Notes: generated by a model not told the origin, from the sequence alone. A stretch of 64,000 nt of DNA from Lachnospiraceae bacterium (GCA_017412055.1 JAFQOW010000040.1:115434-179433); one strand, 5' to 3'. Shown: positions 54,086 to 63,809, counted from the first letter of the stretch. Program-made: numbers and translations.

Positions 54086-54118
54086 ACAAACACATTTTAA
54101 TTAGGGATAAACGACAAT

Positions 54119-54907
54119 TTAATTTCTACTAAACATCATATTAACTACAAACATATCATTTTCTTCTTCAATATCCATCATTCCATCATACTTTTCTACA
54201 ATGCCTTTTATCTGCTTTAAACCATATCCATGGCCTTCATCCTCTTTAGTAGTTTCTAACTCTGGATTATTCTCTAAAACAGAAGATGCCACTGTATTTT
54301 TAACACATATGGTTTCAAAGCCTTTCACTGACAAAATCTTTACTTCCATATACTTCTTAGGCGCCAATACTGCTGCCTCTATAGCATTATCCAATACATT
54401 GTTAAGCAATGCTGAAAAATCCATGCTATCCATATAAGCAAATTCCAGATTTTCTATCTGTGCCTTTATCTCGATACCAAGCTCCTTCGCCTTGGATAAC
54501 TTACTATTGATAATATAATTTAATAATGCATTTCCCACATTGACATATGTATACATTTTATTAAGCTTATCAAGTATGTCACTTACATACTGCTTAGCTT
54601 CCTCTTCCTTACCCTGCTCTAAGAAGCCAGCTATAACCAAAATATGATTTTTCATATCATGCTTAAGAAGTCGCATTTGCTCCTGAATTTTCTTTACTTC
54701 CTTTTCCAGCTCCTTCTGCTTTTCATAACTAGATTTTACATTATTAAGTTCCTTTTCCATATCAAGATTATCTGATACATATTTAGTCAGCAACTTATCG
54801 TTTTCCTCGTATTTAATTTTACTTTCCTTTAGCTTTTTTATTATTCTTATATTATTCATAGCCAATAATACTACCATTACACTAAGGACTACTATTAATA
54901 TCTCCAT
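54119..54907 (-). CDS. GHKL-type sensor histidine kinase, single TM
   Basis: A 262-residue kinase with one N-terminal TM segment (about residues 2-20), a long coiled coil (about 25-80), H-box LLKHDMKNHILVIAGFL (His83), N-box LLNNVLDNAIEAA and G-box GHGYGLKQIKGIVEKYDG. It lacks the multi-TM sensor of AgrC, so it likely senses inside the membrane or cytosol, or with a partner. It follows its LytTR regulator by 34 bp. Confidence 0.9.
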   Translation of the reverse strand: MEILIVVLSVMVVLLAMNNIRIIKKLKESKIKYEENDKLLTKYVSDNLDMEKELNNVKSSYEKQKELEKEVKKIQEQMRLLKHDMKNHILVIAGFLEQGKEEEAKQYVSDILDKLNKMYTYVNVGNALLNYIINSKLSKAKELGIEIKAQIENLEFAYMDSMDFSALLNNVLDNAIEAAVLAPKKYMEVKILSVKGFETICVKNTVASSVLENNPELETTKEDEGHGYGLKQIKGIVEKYDGMMDIEEENDMFVVNMMFSRN

Positions 54908-54941
54908 AATCTATCCTCATCCCGTACAAAATTTTACGTCT

Positions 54942-55658
54942 TTACCCTCTTTTTATGCTCTCCATAATCTTCTTTTTAACATCCTTCTCATAGCTCCTTC
55001 CAACAGGCAAAATCACATCATCATTTCCACACTTAACTACCAGCTCAGACATTTTCATTCTCTCAATATGATTTACATTAACTAGATATCCCTTATGGCA
55101 TCTTATAAAATCCTTACCCTTAAGCTCATTTTCCATATTTGTCATCGTTTCTCTGTGTCTTATAATTTCTTCACCAGTTCTTATATTAAGATAATTTCCA
55201 TCCGACTCAATATAACTAATTTCATTCAAAGGAATCTTAACTATCTCCCCTGCCTTTGCTATCACCAGCTCCTGCTTTCTAAACTCAAGCTCCTTAGATA
55301 GTCTATCTACTAACTCATCTATTTCCTCGTCCAAATGCGTTTTTCTTATAAATCCAAACGGCTTATATGCAAATGTTTTAAAAACCAACTCATCATGGCT
55401 AGTTACAAATATAAGTATCGTAGATAAATTATTTTCACTTATATATGAAGCAATATCCATACCACTATAATAAGGCATATCAATATCTAAAAATAATACA
55501 TCTATAGTATTTTTTTTAAGTTCATCAAGTAATATTCTTGCATCATTTATAGCTTGTATGTCACAAGCTATCTGACTTTCTGTAAGCTTATTTCCTACAA
55601 TATTTGCTACATTATTAATAATACTTTTATCATCATCACATATTACTACTTTTAACAC
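54942..55658 (-). CDS. LytTR family response regulator
   Basis: A 238-residue regulator with receiver domain (DDD at 8-10, phospho-acceptor Asp58 in LFLDIDMPYYSG) and a C-terminal LytTR domain (ISYIESDGNYLNIRTGEE, FIRCHKGYLVNVNHIERM). The start is GTG at 55658 with AAGAGG seven bases upstream. No agrB- or agrD-like gene is adjacent, so this is not a quorum-sensing cluster by itself. Target unknown; the nearest operon in the same direction is the four-gene ABC-2 exporter. Confidence 0.9.
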   Translation of the reverse strand: MLKVVICDDDKSIINNVANIVGNKLTESQIACDIQAINDARILLDELKKNTIDVLFLDIDMPYYSGMDIASYISENNLSTILIFVTSHDELVFKTFAYKPFGFIRKTHLDEEIDELVDRLSKELEFRKQELVIAKAGEIVKIPLNEISYIESDGNYLNIRTGEEIIRHRETMTNMENELKGKDFIRCHKGYLVNVNHIERMKMSELVVKCGNDDVILPVGRSYEKDVKKKIMESIKRG

Positions 55659-55779
55659 TTTTTATCCTCTTAATCTTTTAAAATAACTTGTACAATATAT
55701 ACCTTTATGATGCAATGTCCTTTGGAATGTTTTTATTGGCACTACTGACATTCATATATATGATTTGTCATTAACGTAG

Positions 55780-55820
55780 AAAAACCTCCCCTGTACTTTG
55801 ACCGGTTAGGGAAGGTTTTT
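55780..55820 (-). terminator. Terminator of the gatCAB operon
   Basis: Arms AAAAACCTCCCC and GGGAAGGTTTTT pair with one or two mismatches around a 17-base loop, with a T-run on the minus strand, about 90 bp after gatB. The remainder of the 249-bp gap to the LytTR gene holds no gene. Confidence 0.7.
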
Positions 55821-55907
55821 CATTCCTATTCTTGTCAACCACTCTGTGGCGATTGCTTTTATTAATTATAACATATATTTTATCAATTACAACTACTAAT
55901 TTTTACC

Positions 55908-57410
55908 TTATCTCTCCAACTTTTCCCTCAATATCTCATTGACCTTTCCAGGATCACCCTTGCCCCTCATTTTCTTCATAACCTGTCCCACCAGATATCC
56001 AAAAGCTCTATCCTTGCCACCGTAATAATCTTCTACTACGTTGGCACATTCTGCTAGCACTTCATTCACTGCTGCCTCTATGGCACCAGTATCGGATACC
56101 ATCATAAGTCCATGCTTCTTCATATATTCTAGTGGTTCTACATTTGACCTAAACACTTCTTCGAACACAGCCTTAGCATTTCCAAGATTTATCTTTCCCT
56201 CTGACACCACATTTATAATATCCGCAAGATACTTAGGTGTAAATTTTATATCCTCTGGCTCCATTTGCTCATCCTTTAGGAGTCTAAACACCTCTCCTAT
56301 AAACCAGTTTGAGGCCTTCTTAGGATTACCGCAAAGAGCAGCCACTTCCTCAAAATACTCAGCGATTATTTTACTCTCCGTAAGTAGCTTTGCGTCATAT
56401 TCTGGCAGTTCAAAATCTTTAATATATCTTTCTCTTTTCTCATCCGCAAACTCTGGCTGTGCTTCTTTTATATTATCTATAAGACTATCCTCAAGTGCTA
56501 ATTCCACTAGGTCTGGCTCTGGGAAATATCTATAATCCTTAGCCTCCTCCTTGGAACGCATAGAGTAGGATTCCATCTTAATATCATCCCATCTTCTAGT
56601 TTCTAATATAACCTCTTCACCATTTTCAAGAAGCCTTATCTGTCTCTTTGCTTCATTCTCTATAGCATTTGTAATTGCCCTAAATGAATTAAGATTTTTC
56701 ATCTCTGTTCTAGTGCCGTATCTTTTACTTCCACACTTTCTCACAGAAAGATTTACATCCACTCGCATAGAGCCTTCCTGCAGTTTACAGTCCGAAATTT
56801 CTAAATACTGACATATCATTTTAAGCTTCTCTAGATATGCTATAACTTCCTTTGCATTTCTCATATCAGGCTCTGACACCACCTCTATGAGAGGCACACC
56901 ACTTCTATTGTAATCCACATAAGACATATTTTCCTGCTCATCATGAATAAGCTTTCCTGCATCCTCCTCCATATGCATCTCATGAATTCCAATAGTCTTT
57001 TCACCATCTTCTGTCTCTATAACCAAATTTCCATTTACACATATTGGTGCATAAAGCTGTGATATCTGATAGTTCTGTGGATTGTCCGGATAAAAATAAT
57101 TCTTTCTATCAAATCTACAATGCTTATTAATTTCACAATTTGTAGCACATCCTAAGGCAATAGCATATTCCACAACTTTTTTATTCAATACAGGCAATGC
57201 ACCTGGCATACCAGTACATACAGGGCAAGTATGAGAATTTACTGCACCACCAAAGCTTGTATCACAGCTACAAAAGATTTTTGTTTTAGTGGCTAATTCT
57301 ATATGTACTTCCAAGCCTATAACTGTCTCATAAGTATCTAAACAAGAATCTACACTCTCGGTTTCAATATCCGTCTTTATAACTTTTTCATTTACATTAC
57401 CATCAAACAT
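55908..57410 (-). CDS. gatB: Aspartyl/glutamyl-tRNA amidotransferase subunit B
   Basis: A 500-residue kinase/tRNA-binding subunit of the GatCAB amidotransferase, which converts misacylated Glu-tRNA-Gln or Asp-tRNA-Asn to the amide form. Conserved segments include YETVIGLEVHIEL, CPVCTGMPGALPVLN, FDRKNYFYPDNPQNYQISQ and MHMEEDAGKLIHD, with a C-terminal YqeY-like tail. An unusual acidic extension of about 25 residues precedes the YETVIGLEVH start of the family. ATG at 57410 overlaps the gatA stop by one base. Confidence 0.96.
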   Translation of the reverse strand: MFDGNVNEKVIKTDIETESVDSCLDTYETVIGLEVHIELATKTKIFCSCDTSFGGAVNSHTCPVCTGMPGALPVLNKKVVEYAIALGCATNCEINKHCRFDRKNYFYPDNPQNYQISQLYAPICVNGNLVIETEDGEKTIGIHEMHMEEDAGKLIHDEQENMSYVDYNRSGVPLIEVVSEPDMRNAKEVIAYLEKLKMICQYLEISDCKLQEGSMRVDVNLSVRKCGSKRYGTRTEMKNLNSFRAITNAIENEAKRQIRLLENGEEVILETRRWDDIKMESYSMRSKEEAKDYRYFPEPDLVELALEDSLIDNIKEAQPEFADEKRERYIKDFELPEYDAKLLTESKIIAEYFEEVAALCGNPKKASNWFIGEVFRLLKDEQMEPEDIKFTPKYLADIINVVSEGKINLGNAKAVFEEVFRSNVEPLEYMKKHGLMMVSDTGAIEAAVNEVLAECANVVEDYYGGKDRAFGYLVGQVMKKMRGKGDPGKVNEILREKLER

Positions 57411-59074
57411 CACTCACCCTCCCCTCTTAATATTTCATAGGCTGCTGCCATATTTATAATTTTATAGTCATCAAAAGCTTTTCCAATAAACTGCACACCT
57501 ACAGGCATATTCATTTCTTTACTTACCTTTGCCATATTACACTCACTACCACAAGGCACACTTATAGCTGGATATCCACATAAATTTGATGCTACTGTAT
57601 ACACATCTGACATATACATTTTTAATGTATCAAATCCTGGTTGTTTTATCTCTTCGCTCAAATCCTCTTCTAAACTTCTAAGCTTAGGCGCTGTAGTAGG
57701 TGCCACAGGAGAAATTATCATATCATATTTTTCAAAGGCCGCATCAAATTCTTTTTTAATAAGATTACGAACCTTAAGCGCCTTAAGATAATAATCATCA
57801 TAATATCCCTCACTAAGCACAAAGGTACCAAGCATTATCCTTCTTTTTACCTCTTCTCCAAAACCTTTAGTTCTACTTAATTTGTACATTTCATCAAGAT
57901 TAGAATAATTTTCACTTCTTATACCATATTTCACGCCATCAAAACGCTCAAGATTCGAACTAGCCTCACCACAAGCTATAATGTAATATGTTGGAACCAC
58001 ATACTCCCAAAGCTTTAGTGAAAAATACTCTACTTCAGCACCAGCTTTTTTAAGTTCATCTGCTACGGCAAGTACTTTATTTTTTACTTCTTCATCTATA
58101 CCATCTTTAAAATATTCTTCTGGAATACCAATTTTCTTTCCATTTAAATTTACTCTTGCGGCTTCTATAGATTTCTTATCTGTAAATATCTTTTCACTAG
58201 CATTTGTTGTATTATCCACATCTATATCAATATCTTCCTTGCTGTTTCCACATAAGTCGACTGAAATATCCTCTTTTAATTCGTCTAGAATGTTTTCATC
58301 ACAACATTTTTCATTTCCAACTACATTTATCTTCTTACGATGTTCTAATTTAACACATGTGCTATCCTTACAATCATACCCTTGAATAATGTCAAAAAGA
58401 GCTGTGACATCCTCCACATTTCTTCCAATCGGTCCTATCTGATCCATAGAAGACGCAAATGCCACTAATCCATATCTAGACACACTTCCATAGCTAGGCT
58501 TAAACCCTACCACTCCACAATGTGAAGCTGGCTGTCTAACAGACCCGCCTGTATCAGAACCTAAAGCCAAAGGCACCATACCTGCTGCCACTGCCGCCGC
58601 TGAACCTCCAGAAGAACCACCTGGCACACATTCAGTATTCACAGGATTTTTTGTGGCACCAAAAGCAGAGTGCTCCGTCGTGCACCCAAAGGCAAACTCA
58701 TCCATATTGGTCTTTCCAATAATAACAAGACCCGCCTCTTCAAGCTTTTCTACCACAAATGCATTGTATGTAGGCACAAAATTTTCTAGCATTTTAGAAC
58801 CACAAGTAGTCCTAATTCCCTTAGTACATATATTATCCTTAATCGCAATAGGAACTCCAACAAGCTTACCTGCATATTTACCACTATCAATACCAGCCTG
58901 TACCTCATCCACACGCTTATATAACGCTTCCTTATCAATATTAATAAAAGTATTAATATCCTTATCTTTTTCTTCTATTACACTTATATACGCATCCACT
59001 GCTTCCTTTACACTTATAGCACCTGACTGTATATTTTTAGAAAGCTCCAATGCACTCATATTTAAAATATCCAT
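57410..59074 (-). CDS. gatA: Aspartyl/glutamyl-tRNA amidotransferase subunit A with insertion
   Basis: A 554-residue amidase subunit that releases ammonia from glutamine for GatB. The Ser-Ser-Lys triad is intact: Lys79 in PIAIKDNI, Ser154 in PGGSSGGSAAA and Ser178 in GSDTGGSVRQPA. About 485 residues is usual; the excess is a stretch of about 65 residues (about 241-308) between QGYDCKDSTC and NGKKIGIPEEYF. It is rich in Asp, Asn and Lys with four to five cysteines and no counterpart in standard GatA. The frame is open throughout, so it appears expressed. Confidence 0.95.
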   Translation of the reverse strand: MDILNMSALELSKNIQSGAISVKEAVDAYISVIEEKDKDINTFINIDKEALYKRVDEVQAGIDSGKYAGKLVGVPIAIKDNICTKGIRTTCGSKMLENFVPTYNAFVVEKLEEAGLVIIGKTNMDEFAFGCTTEHSAFGATKNPVNTECVPGGSSGGSAAAVAAGMVPLALGSDTGGSVRQPASHCGVVGFKPSYGSVSRYGLVAFASSMDQIGPIGRNVEDVTALFDIIQGYDCKDSTCVKLEHRKKINVVGNEKCCDENILDELKEDISVDLCGNSKEDIDIDVDNTTNASEKIFTDKKSIEAARVNLNGKKIGIPEEYFKDGIDEEVKNKVLAVADELKKAGAEVEYFSLKLWEYVVPTYYIIACGEASSNLERFDGVKYGIRSENYSNLDEMYKLSRTKGFGEEVKRRIMLGTFVLSEGYYDDYYLKALKVRNLIKKEFDAAFEKYDMIISPVAPTTAPKLRSLEEDLSEEIKQPGFDTLKMYMSDVYTVASNLCGYPAISVPCGSECNMAKVSKEMNMPVGVQFIGKAFDDYKIINMAAAYEILRGEGE

Positions 59075-59083
59075 CTTAACCTC

Positions 59084-59380
59084 CTAAACAGTCTTTGGCA
59101 CAACAAACATATTGTCTTTAATGGCTGGACCATTTGCAATAGTTCTGTCCACTGCATCATCATTTATAACCACTTCATCTTCTCTAAGCACATTACTTAT
59201 AGGTAAAACATTAACAAGTGGCTCCACACCATCTGTATTAAGCTCACTAATTTTATCTACATAATTAATAAGCTTTTCCATTTCATCCATCGCCTTAACT
59301 CGCTCCTCATCTGTAAGAGAAATCTTTGATAAATTCTCTATTCTATTCATAATAGTATCGTCAATCTTTTTATCTGCCAT
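59084..59380 (-). CDS. gatC: Aspartyl/glutamyl-tRNA amidotransferase subunit C
   Basis: A 98-residue helical subunit that stabilises GatA/GatB. Typical pattern IENLSKISLTDEERVKAMDEMEKLINYVDKISELN, here given as LSKISLTDEERVKAM and INYVDKISELN, then VEPLVNVLPISNVLREDEV. The order gatC-gatA-gatB is standard and the three genes form one operon. The ATG follows GAGGAT. Confidence 0.94.
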   Translation of the reverse strand: MADKKIDDTIMNRIENLSKISLTDEERVKAMDEMEKLINYVDKISELNTDGVEPLVNVLPISNVLREDEVVINDDAVDRTIANGPAIKDNMFVVPKTV

Positions 59381-59498
59381 AAATCTATATCCTCATATCT
59401 AAACAAAATTTATATTAAATATTATAACACAATTTTTTAATACACAATAAACTTATTCTATCTTTTACTCTGAAACATCCTTCTTAATTTAGTAATTC

Positions 59499-59527
59499 AA
59501 AAAGAGACCAACCTTAAAGTCAGTCTC
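59499..59527 (-). terminator. Terminator of the MsbA-like ABC gene
   Basis: A stem GAGACCAAC/GTCAGTCTC (59504-59527) with a T-run on the minus strand, 20 bp after the ABC exporter stop. Confidence 0.75.
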
Positions 59528-59546
59528 CTTACAATTACATCCCTCT

Positions 59547-61322
59547 CTACTTCGCCAACGAATAAAGCGCCTTATATATTCCATTCATCTCTATAAGCTC
59601 CTCGTGTGTACCCTGCTCCTCTATTCCATTCTCAGTAAGCACAAGTATACGCTTAGCATTTCTTATAGTGGAAAGTCTATGTGCTATAACAAAGGTTGTT
59701 CTATTCTTTGCAAGCTTCTCTAATGACTCCTGCACTACCTTCTCACTTTCATTATCAAGAGCCGATGTAGCCTCATCAAATATAAGAATTGGCGGATTCT
59801 TTAAAAATACTCTAGCGATAGACAATCTCTGTTTCTGTCCACCAGAAAGCTTAACACCTCTTTGACCGATATAAGTATCATATCCATCTGGAAGTCCCAT
59901 AATAAATTCATGAGCATTGGCACTTTTCGCAGCTTCTATAATCTCCTCATCAGTGGCATCAGGCTTACCATATCGGATATTCTCCTTCACACTTCCAACA
60001 AACAAATATACATCCTGCTGAACCACACCGATATTCTGTCTTAAACATTTAAGCTTAATATCTCTTATATCGGTATCATCCACCTTGATACTTCCTTCAC
60101 TTACCTCATAAAATCTTGGAATAAGGCTACAAAGAGTTGTCTTACCAGCTCCCGAAGAACCAACTAGCGCCACATACTCTCCCTTATCTACCTTAAGATT
60201 AACATTAGATAATACATTTTCCAAATCCGCTTCATACTTAAAACTAACATTTTCGAAAGAAACTCTTCCCTCTACCTTCTTTATATCGATAGCATTCTCA
60301 CTATCCTTAATTTCAGGCTCTATAGCCATAATATCAAGAAATCTCTCATATCCAGTCATACCATTCTGGAACTGCTCTGCGAAGTTAATAAGCGTCTTAA
60401 CTGGCTCAGTAAAATTACTTATATAAAGTAAAAATGTAAGTAAATCTGTTGTCTTTAAAGAACCATCATTTAGTAAAATCGCGCCTGTAACCATAACAAT
60501 AACTGTAATCATGGTCACAAAAGCACCAAGCCCCGAATGATATCTGCCCATATATAAGTAACTATCTTTCTTGCTAGCTAAAAATCTATCATTTCCAGCT
60601 ATAAATTTCTGCTGCTCTATATCCTCGTTTGCAAATGATTTTACTACTCTTATACCCGATAAATTATCTTCAATGCCAGCATTAATGTCAGCTACCTTTG
60701 CTCGATTATTCTTAAACGCACGCTTCATCTTCCTATTGAGAGTATACGCATAAACTATCATTATAGGGATAATCGCAAATGCTGCTAGAGCTAGCTTAAC
60801 ATTTATCACCATAAGAACTACAAATGAACCAATAAGCTTAATAGTTGAGATAACGATTTCCTCTGGTCCATGGTGAAGAAGCTCTGTAATATCAAACAAG
60901 TCATTTGTAATTCGACTCATCAGCTGTCCAACCTTTTGATTGTCATAAAATGAAAACGACAGCTTCTGAAAATGACCAAATATCTCATTTCGCATATCGT
61001 ATTCAATCTTCGCTCCCATTACATGACCATAATTTGATATATAATAATTGCTATAGCACTGGATAAGAACTAATACAACCATTATCACTGCACATATACC
61101 AACACCTTCTAGCATCACATCTCTTGGCTCATACACAAGTGTTCCTGTCACATATCTAATTATAAGTGGCAATATAAGTGTAGTTACCGCACCTAAAAAT
61201 GCAAAAAACATATCGGCAAAGAAAACCTTCTTATATGGTTTATAGTAACCAATTAAACGCTTCCATTTGTTAGGGTATTTTCCTATTGTAGAATTATTAC
61301 TTTCCATATTTTTATTCGGCAT
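59547..61322 (-). CDS. MsbA/LmrA-type ABC exporter (half transporter)
   Basis: A 591-residue protein with six N-terminal TM helices (about residues 30-310) and a C-terminal ATPase with Walker A GSSGAGKTTLCSLI, Q-loop VVQQDVYLF, signature LSGGQKQRLSIAR, Walker B ILIFDEATSALD and switch VIAHRLSTI. It functions as a homodimer. Substrate is not predictable; lipids, drugs and peptides are all seen in the family. Single-gene unit with its own terminator, 43 bp downstream of the blaR1-like gene. Confidence 0.93.
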   Translation of the reverse strand: MPNKNMESNNSTIGKYPNKWKRLIGYYKPYKKVFFADMFFAFLGAVTTLILPLIIRYVTGTLVYEPRDVMLEGVGICAVIMVVLVLIQCYSNYYISNYGHVMGAKIEYDMRNEIFGHFQKLSFSFYDNQKVGQLMSRITNDLFDITELLHHGPEEIVISTIKLIGSFVVLMVINVKLALAAFAIIPIMIVYAYTLNRKMKRAFKNNRAKVADINAGIEDNLSGIRVVKSFANEDIEQQKFIAGNDRFLASKKDSYLYMGRYHSGLGAFVTMITVIVMVTGAILLNDGSLKTTDLLTFLLYISNFTEPVKTLINFAEQFQNGMTGYERFLDIMAIEPEIKDSENAIDIKKVEGRVSFENVSFKYEADLENVLSNVNLKVDKGEYVALVGSSGAGKTTLCSLIPRFYEVSEGSIKVDDTDIRDIKLKCLRQNIGVVQQDVYLFVGSVKENIRYGKPDATDEEIIEAAKSANAHEFIMGLPDGYDTYIGQRGVKLSGGQKQRLSIARVFLKNPPILIFDEATSALDNESEKVVQESLEKLAKNRTTFVIAHRLSTIRNAKRILVLTENGIEEQGTHEELIEMNGIYKALYSLAK

Positions 61323-61365
61323 ATTAATTACCTCTTTAACTTATTTTAATATACCTATAATAACC

Positions 61366-63300
61366 CTATTCGTTAGAATTTTCAATCAATACAAACTTTT
61401 TTCCATCTTCAAAATCCACATTAGAACTTCCACGACTTAACGAAAGATTCTTATCATATATTATAGCATTTCCTAACCTTGTAAATGCCTGCACAATCTT
61501 ATCCTCTGAATCAGGCACTTTATATATTATAGTTAATGTCCATTCATTTAACAAAAATATTCCTTGACTTGCAGCATGACTTGCCACAGTAACTCCAGAC
61601 ATACATGTTCCATCTAACAAATTTAAATGTATATATTCATCCAAACCGTCCTCAGATTTACAAATAAAATCCATACTAGAAATTAGTTCATAACCATTAT
61701 CCTGATAATACTTTGTTGCCTTCCTATCACAAGCAAAATTTAACTCTTTTGTATATAAATGACTATAAATCATTTCATCCTCTATATTATCTGGACACTT
61801 ATCTCGAATATCGCTACCACGGAAGGAACCAGATCTAGGCTCCCAGTATTCTTCTAAAACATAACTACCATCCTTATCAATTCCAACAGTTACCACTGCA
61901 GAATTTTCAACACCAGAAAACATATTTACGAATCCATCTTTGCATACATATCCTATACACATAAAATTCAAATAGTATATTTCTTTTCCATCTTTTTCTT
62001 CTACATCTATGATATAGTAACTATCAAATAGCTCACATTTACCGAAATGAGATAAGTCTTCATTATTTTTTCGTATAGCTTCTGAAATAATCTCCTCTAA
62101 TCCCAATTTAATTATAGTATCATTCGGTTCAGCGGTGTCAGTGGTGTCAGTAGTATCAGTAGTATCAGTAGTATCAGTAGTATCAGTGACATCACTTGTC
62201 CCAGTCTCACTATTTTCTCCAACCTCATTACTTAAATTGTTTTTATCCTTTGAGACTGGATTCGTCATAAATCCAATAGCAATAACTACACTAATTGCAA
62301 TACTTAAAATAATAACCCAAAAGGTTGGCTTCTTATAATTGATCACAGATTTAATTCTACTCTTAACTGCCACCTCGCCAAATGCCAATGGCGCTGCCAC
62401 AATCAATTTACGCGAAATGCTACACTCCAATAATGTATTAGAATATTCCTTAACCTCTGCCACATCCATAGTCTTTACAACTTTTTCATCACAGGCCAAT
62501 TCTACATCCTTACAAAATATAATATAAGCAATCCAAATTATAGGATTAAACCAGTACACTGATAATAACAAAAATCCTAACGGCTTCCACCAGTTATCAT
62601 GTCTATTTAGATGCGCTCTTTCATGCTTAATTACATTTGCCAATTCTACCTTAGATAAATGCGATGGTACATATATTTGGGGACATACTAAACCTAAAAT
62701 AAATGCAGATGAAATATTATCGCAAAGATGAATATTTTTCTCATATCTAATACTTACTCTAACTTTTCTATTTAGTATTACATAGCTTACCATATAGTAA
62801 ACTGCCATAATAGCTATTCCCATAATCCATACCTTTGATAATACACCTATAGATATAGCTAAAGATGATTCCTTCGTATTGCTTTGAGTAGTATGGTTAA
62901 TAGTAGTGTTAATATTAATATTACTATTATCATTCACTACACTGTTATTTTCCTTAACAACTGTGTCAATCTCATTCCCTTCATAGCTATTATTTGCAAT
63001 AATATTATTATCTAACTCCTCATTATGTAACACATCAGCACTATTATTTTCTAATTCCTGATCATCACTTAAAATACTTATCTTAGTAGCATCATCTGCG
63101 ATTATTTCAGCCTTCAGAATTATGCTCATATCACTCTCAATACTCCAAGGGCATACAAGACGTAACGCCACTAATCCCCACAAAACACACCTAAATACCT
63201 TAGGCAATTTATTAAATATGCCTCTTACTAGTAACACTGCTAATATAAGCCATCCTGCCACAAGGCTCATATTAACTAACTGTATAAATATCCTCTCCAT
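61366..63300 (-). CDS. BlaR1/MecR1-like M56 peptidase-sensor with unknown C-terminal domain
   Basis: A 644-residue membrane protein. TM helices lie at about residues 8-28, 38-52 and 150-175, with a low-complexity Asn/Asp-rich loop (70-140). The M56 zinc motif HERAH is at 226-230 with ELACDEKVV near 270, and a fourth TM lies at about 330-345. A (Thr-Asp-Thr) repeat linker (about 375-393) leads to an extracellular domain of about 240 residues that has no penicillin-binding serine motif (no SxxK/KTG), so the ligand is unlikely to be a beta-lactam. It probably cleaves the adjacent BlaI-type repressor when stimulated. Confidence 0.85.
   Translation of the reverse strand: MERIFIQLVNMSLVAGWLILAVLLVRGIFNKLPKVFRCVLWGLVALRLVCPWSIESDMSIILKAEIIADDATKISILSDDQELENNSADVLHNEELDNNIIANNSYEGNEIDTVVKENNSVVNDNSNININTTINHTTQSNTKESSLAISIGVLSKVWIMGIAIMAVYYMVSYVILNRKVRVSIRYEKNIHLCDNISSAFILGLVCPQIYVPSHLSKVELANVIKHERAHLNRHDNWWKPLGFLLLSVYWFNPIIWIAYIIFCKDVELACDEKVVKTMDVAEVKEYSNTLLECSISRKLIVAAPLAFGEVAVKSRIKSVINYKKPTFWVIILSIAISVVIAIGFMTNPVSKDKNNLSNEVGENSETGTSDVTDTTDTTDTTDTTDTTDTAEPNDTIIKLGLEEIISEAIRKNNEDLSHFGKCELFDSYYIIDVEEKDGKEIYYLNFMCIGYVCKDGFVNMFSGVENSAVVTVGIDKDGSYVLEEYWEPRSGSFRGSDIRDKCPDNIEDEMIYSHLYTKELNFACDRKATKYYQDNGYELISSMDFICKSEDGLDEYIHLNLLDGTCMSGVTVASHAASQGIFLLNEWTLTIIYKVPDSEDKIVQAFTRLGNAIIYDKNLSLSRGSSNVDFEDGKKFVLIENSNE
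62134..62187. repeat. 9-bp tandem repeat encoding Thr-Asp-Thr
   Basis: Six units of (G/A)GTRTCAGT on the plus strand (GGTGTCAGT twice, AGTATCAGT four times) lie in phase with codons of the M56 protein and encode a TDT linker. Such repeats can change length by slippage; in-frame changes keep the protein open. Confidence 0.85.
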
Positions 63301-63302
63301 AA

Positions 63303-63665
63303 TTATTCCTCCCCGTATTTATCAATTATACTTTTTATCTGTATAATCTCTTCCTCCGACAATTTCTTTCTCTTTGTAAATGCAGCTATAAATGCAGGTA
63401 ACGAACCTTCAAATGTTGCATCTACAAAGCTCTCGCTCTTAATAGCATAATATTCAGCCTTTGGAATTATAGATGACACTATACTGTTCTCATTTTTAAA
63501 TATGCCTCTCTCACATAATTTCTTAAGTACTGTATATGTCGTCGACTTCTTCCACTCTAACTTTTCTTGGCATAACTTTACCAAATCTCCTGATGATAAA
63601 GGCTCATTTTCCCATATTATATTTGCAAATTCTTCCTCTACTATACCTAATCTTATATCTTCCAT
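63303..63665 (-). CDS. BlaI/MecI/CopY-type repressor
   Basis: A 120-residue winged-helix repressor: MEDIRLGIVEEEFANIIWEN, KSTTYTVLKKLCERGIF and a C-terminal dimerisation helix ending SIIDKYGEE. ATG at 63665 follows AGGAGG eight bases upstream, unlike the longer frame starting at 63737. It lies two bases ahead of the M56 sensor gene. A perfect inverted repeat covers its promoter, consistent with autorepression relieved by proteolysis. Confidence 0.92.
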   Translation of the reverse strand: MEDIRLGIVEEEFANIIWENEPLSSGDLVKLCQEKLEWKKSTTYTVLKKLCERGIFKNENSIVSSIIPKAEYYAIKSESFVDATFEGSLPAFIAAFTKRKKLSEEEIIQIKSIIDKYGEE

Positions 63666-63679
63666 TTTTAACCTCCTTT

Positions 63680-63727
63680 GGTCTATTGCATATAAACCTG
63701 TTATATTTAGTCTATATGCAATAGACC
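63680..63727. promoter_or_regulatory. BlaI-type operator: perfect 15-bp inverted repeat
   Basis: GGTCTATTGCATATA (63680-63694) and its exact complement (63713-63727) lie 18 bases apart. One arm sits between the -35 and -10 and the other downstream of the predicted start, as in blaI/mecI control regions. Confidence 0.8.
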
Positions 63728-63737
63728 ATTTTGTCAA
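63709..63737 (-). promoter_or_regulatory. Promoter of the blaI-blaR1-like operon
   Basis: Perfect TTGACA (63737-63732), a 17-base spacer and TAGACT (63714-63709) on the minus strand, overlapping one operator arm. Confidence 0.7.
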
Positions 63738-63809
63738 GTCGAATATTTTATATATTTACAATCTTTGCTTATATAGCTACCTATTCTTCTCGTGCGAGTG
63801 CTCATCCTC

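Noticed and set aside
56041..56535. 164-codon plus-strand ORF inside gatB
   Set aside because: It lies wholly antisense to the conserved gatB, is rich in Ser/Phe, and has no family pattern.
58653..59087. 144-codon plus-strand ORF inside gatA
   Set aside because: Antisense shadow of the highly conserved amidase region.
62134..62187. CRISPR-like tandem repeat
   Set aside because: Units are 9 bp, without spacers, and lie in frame inside a gene coding a TDT linker.
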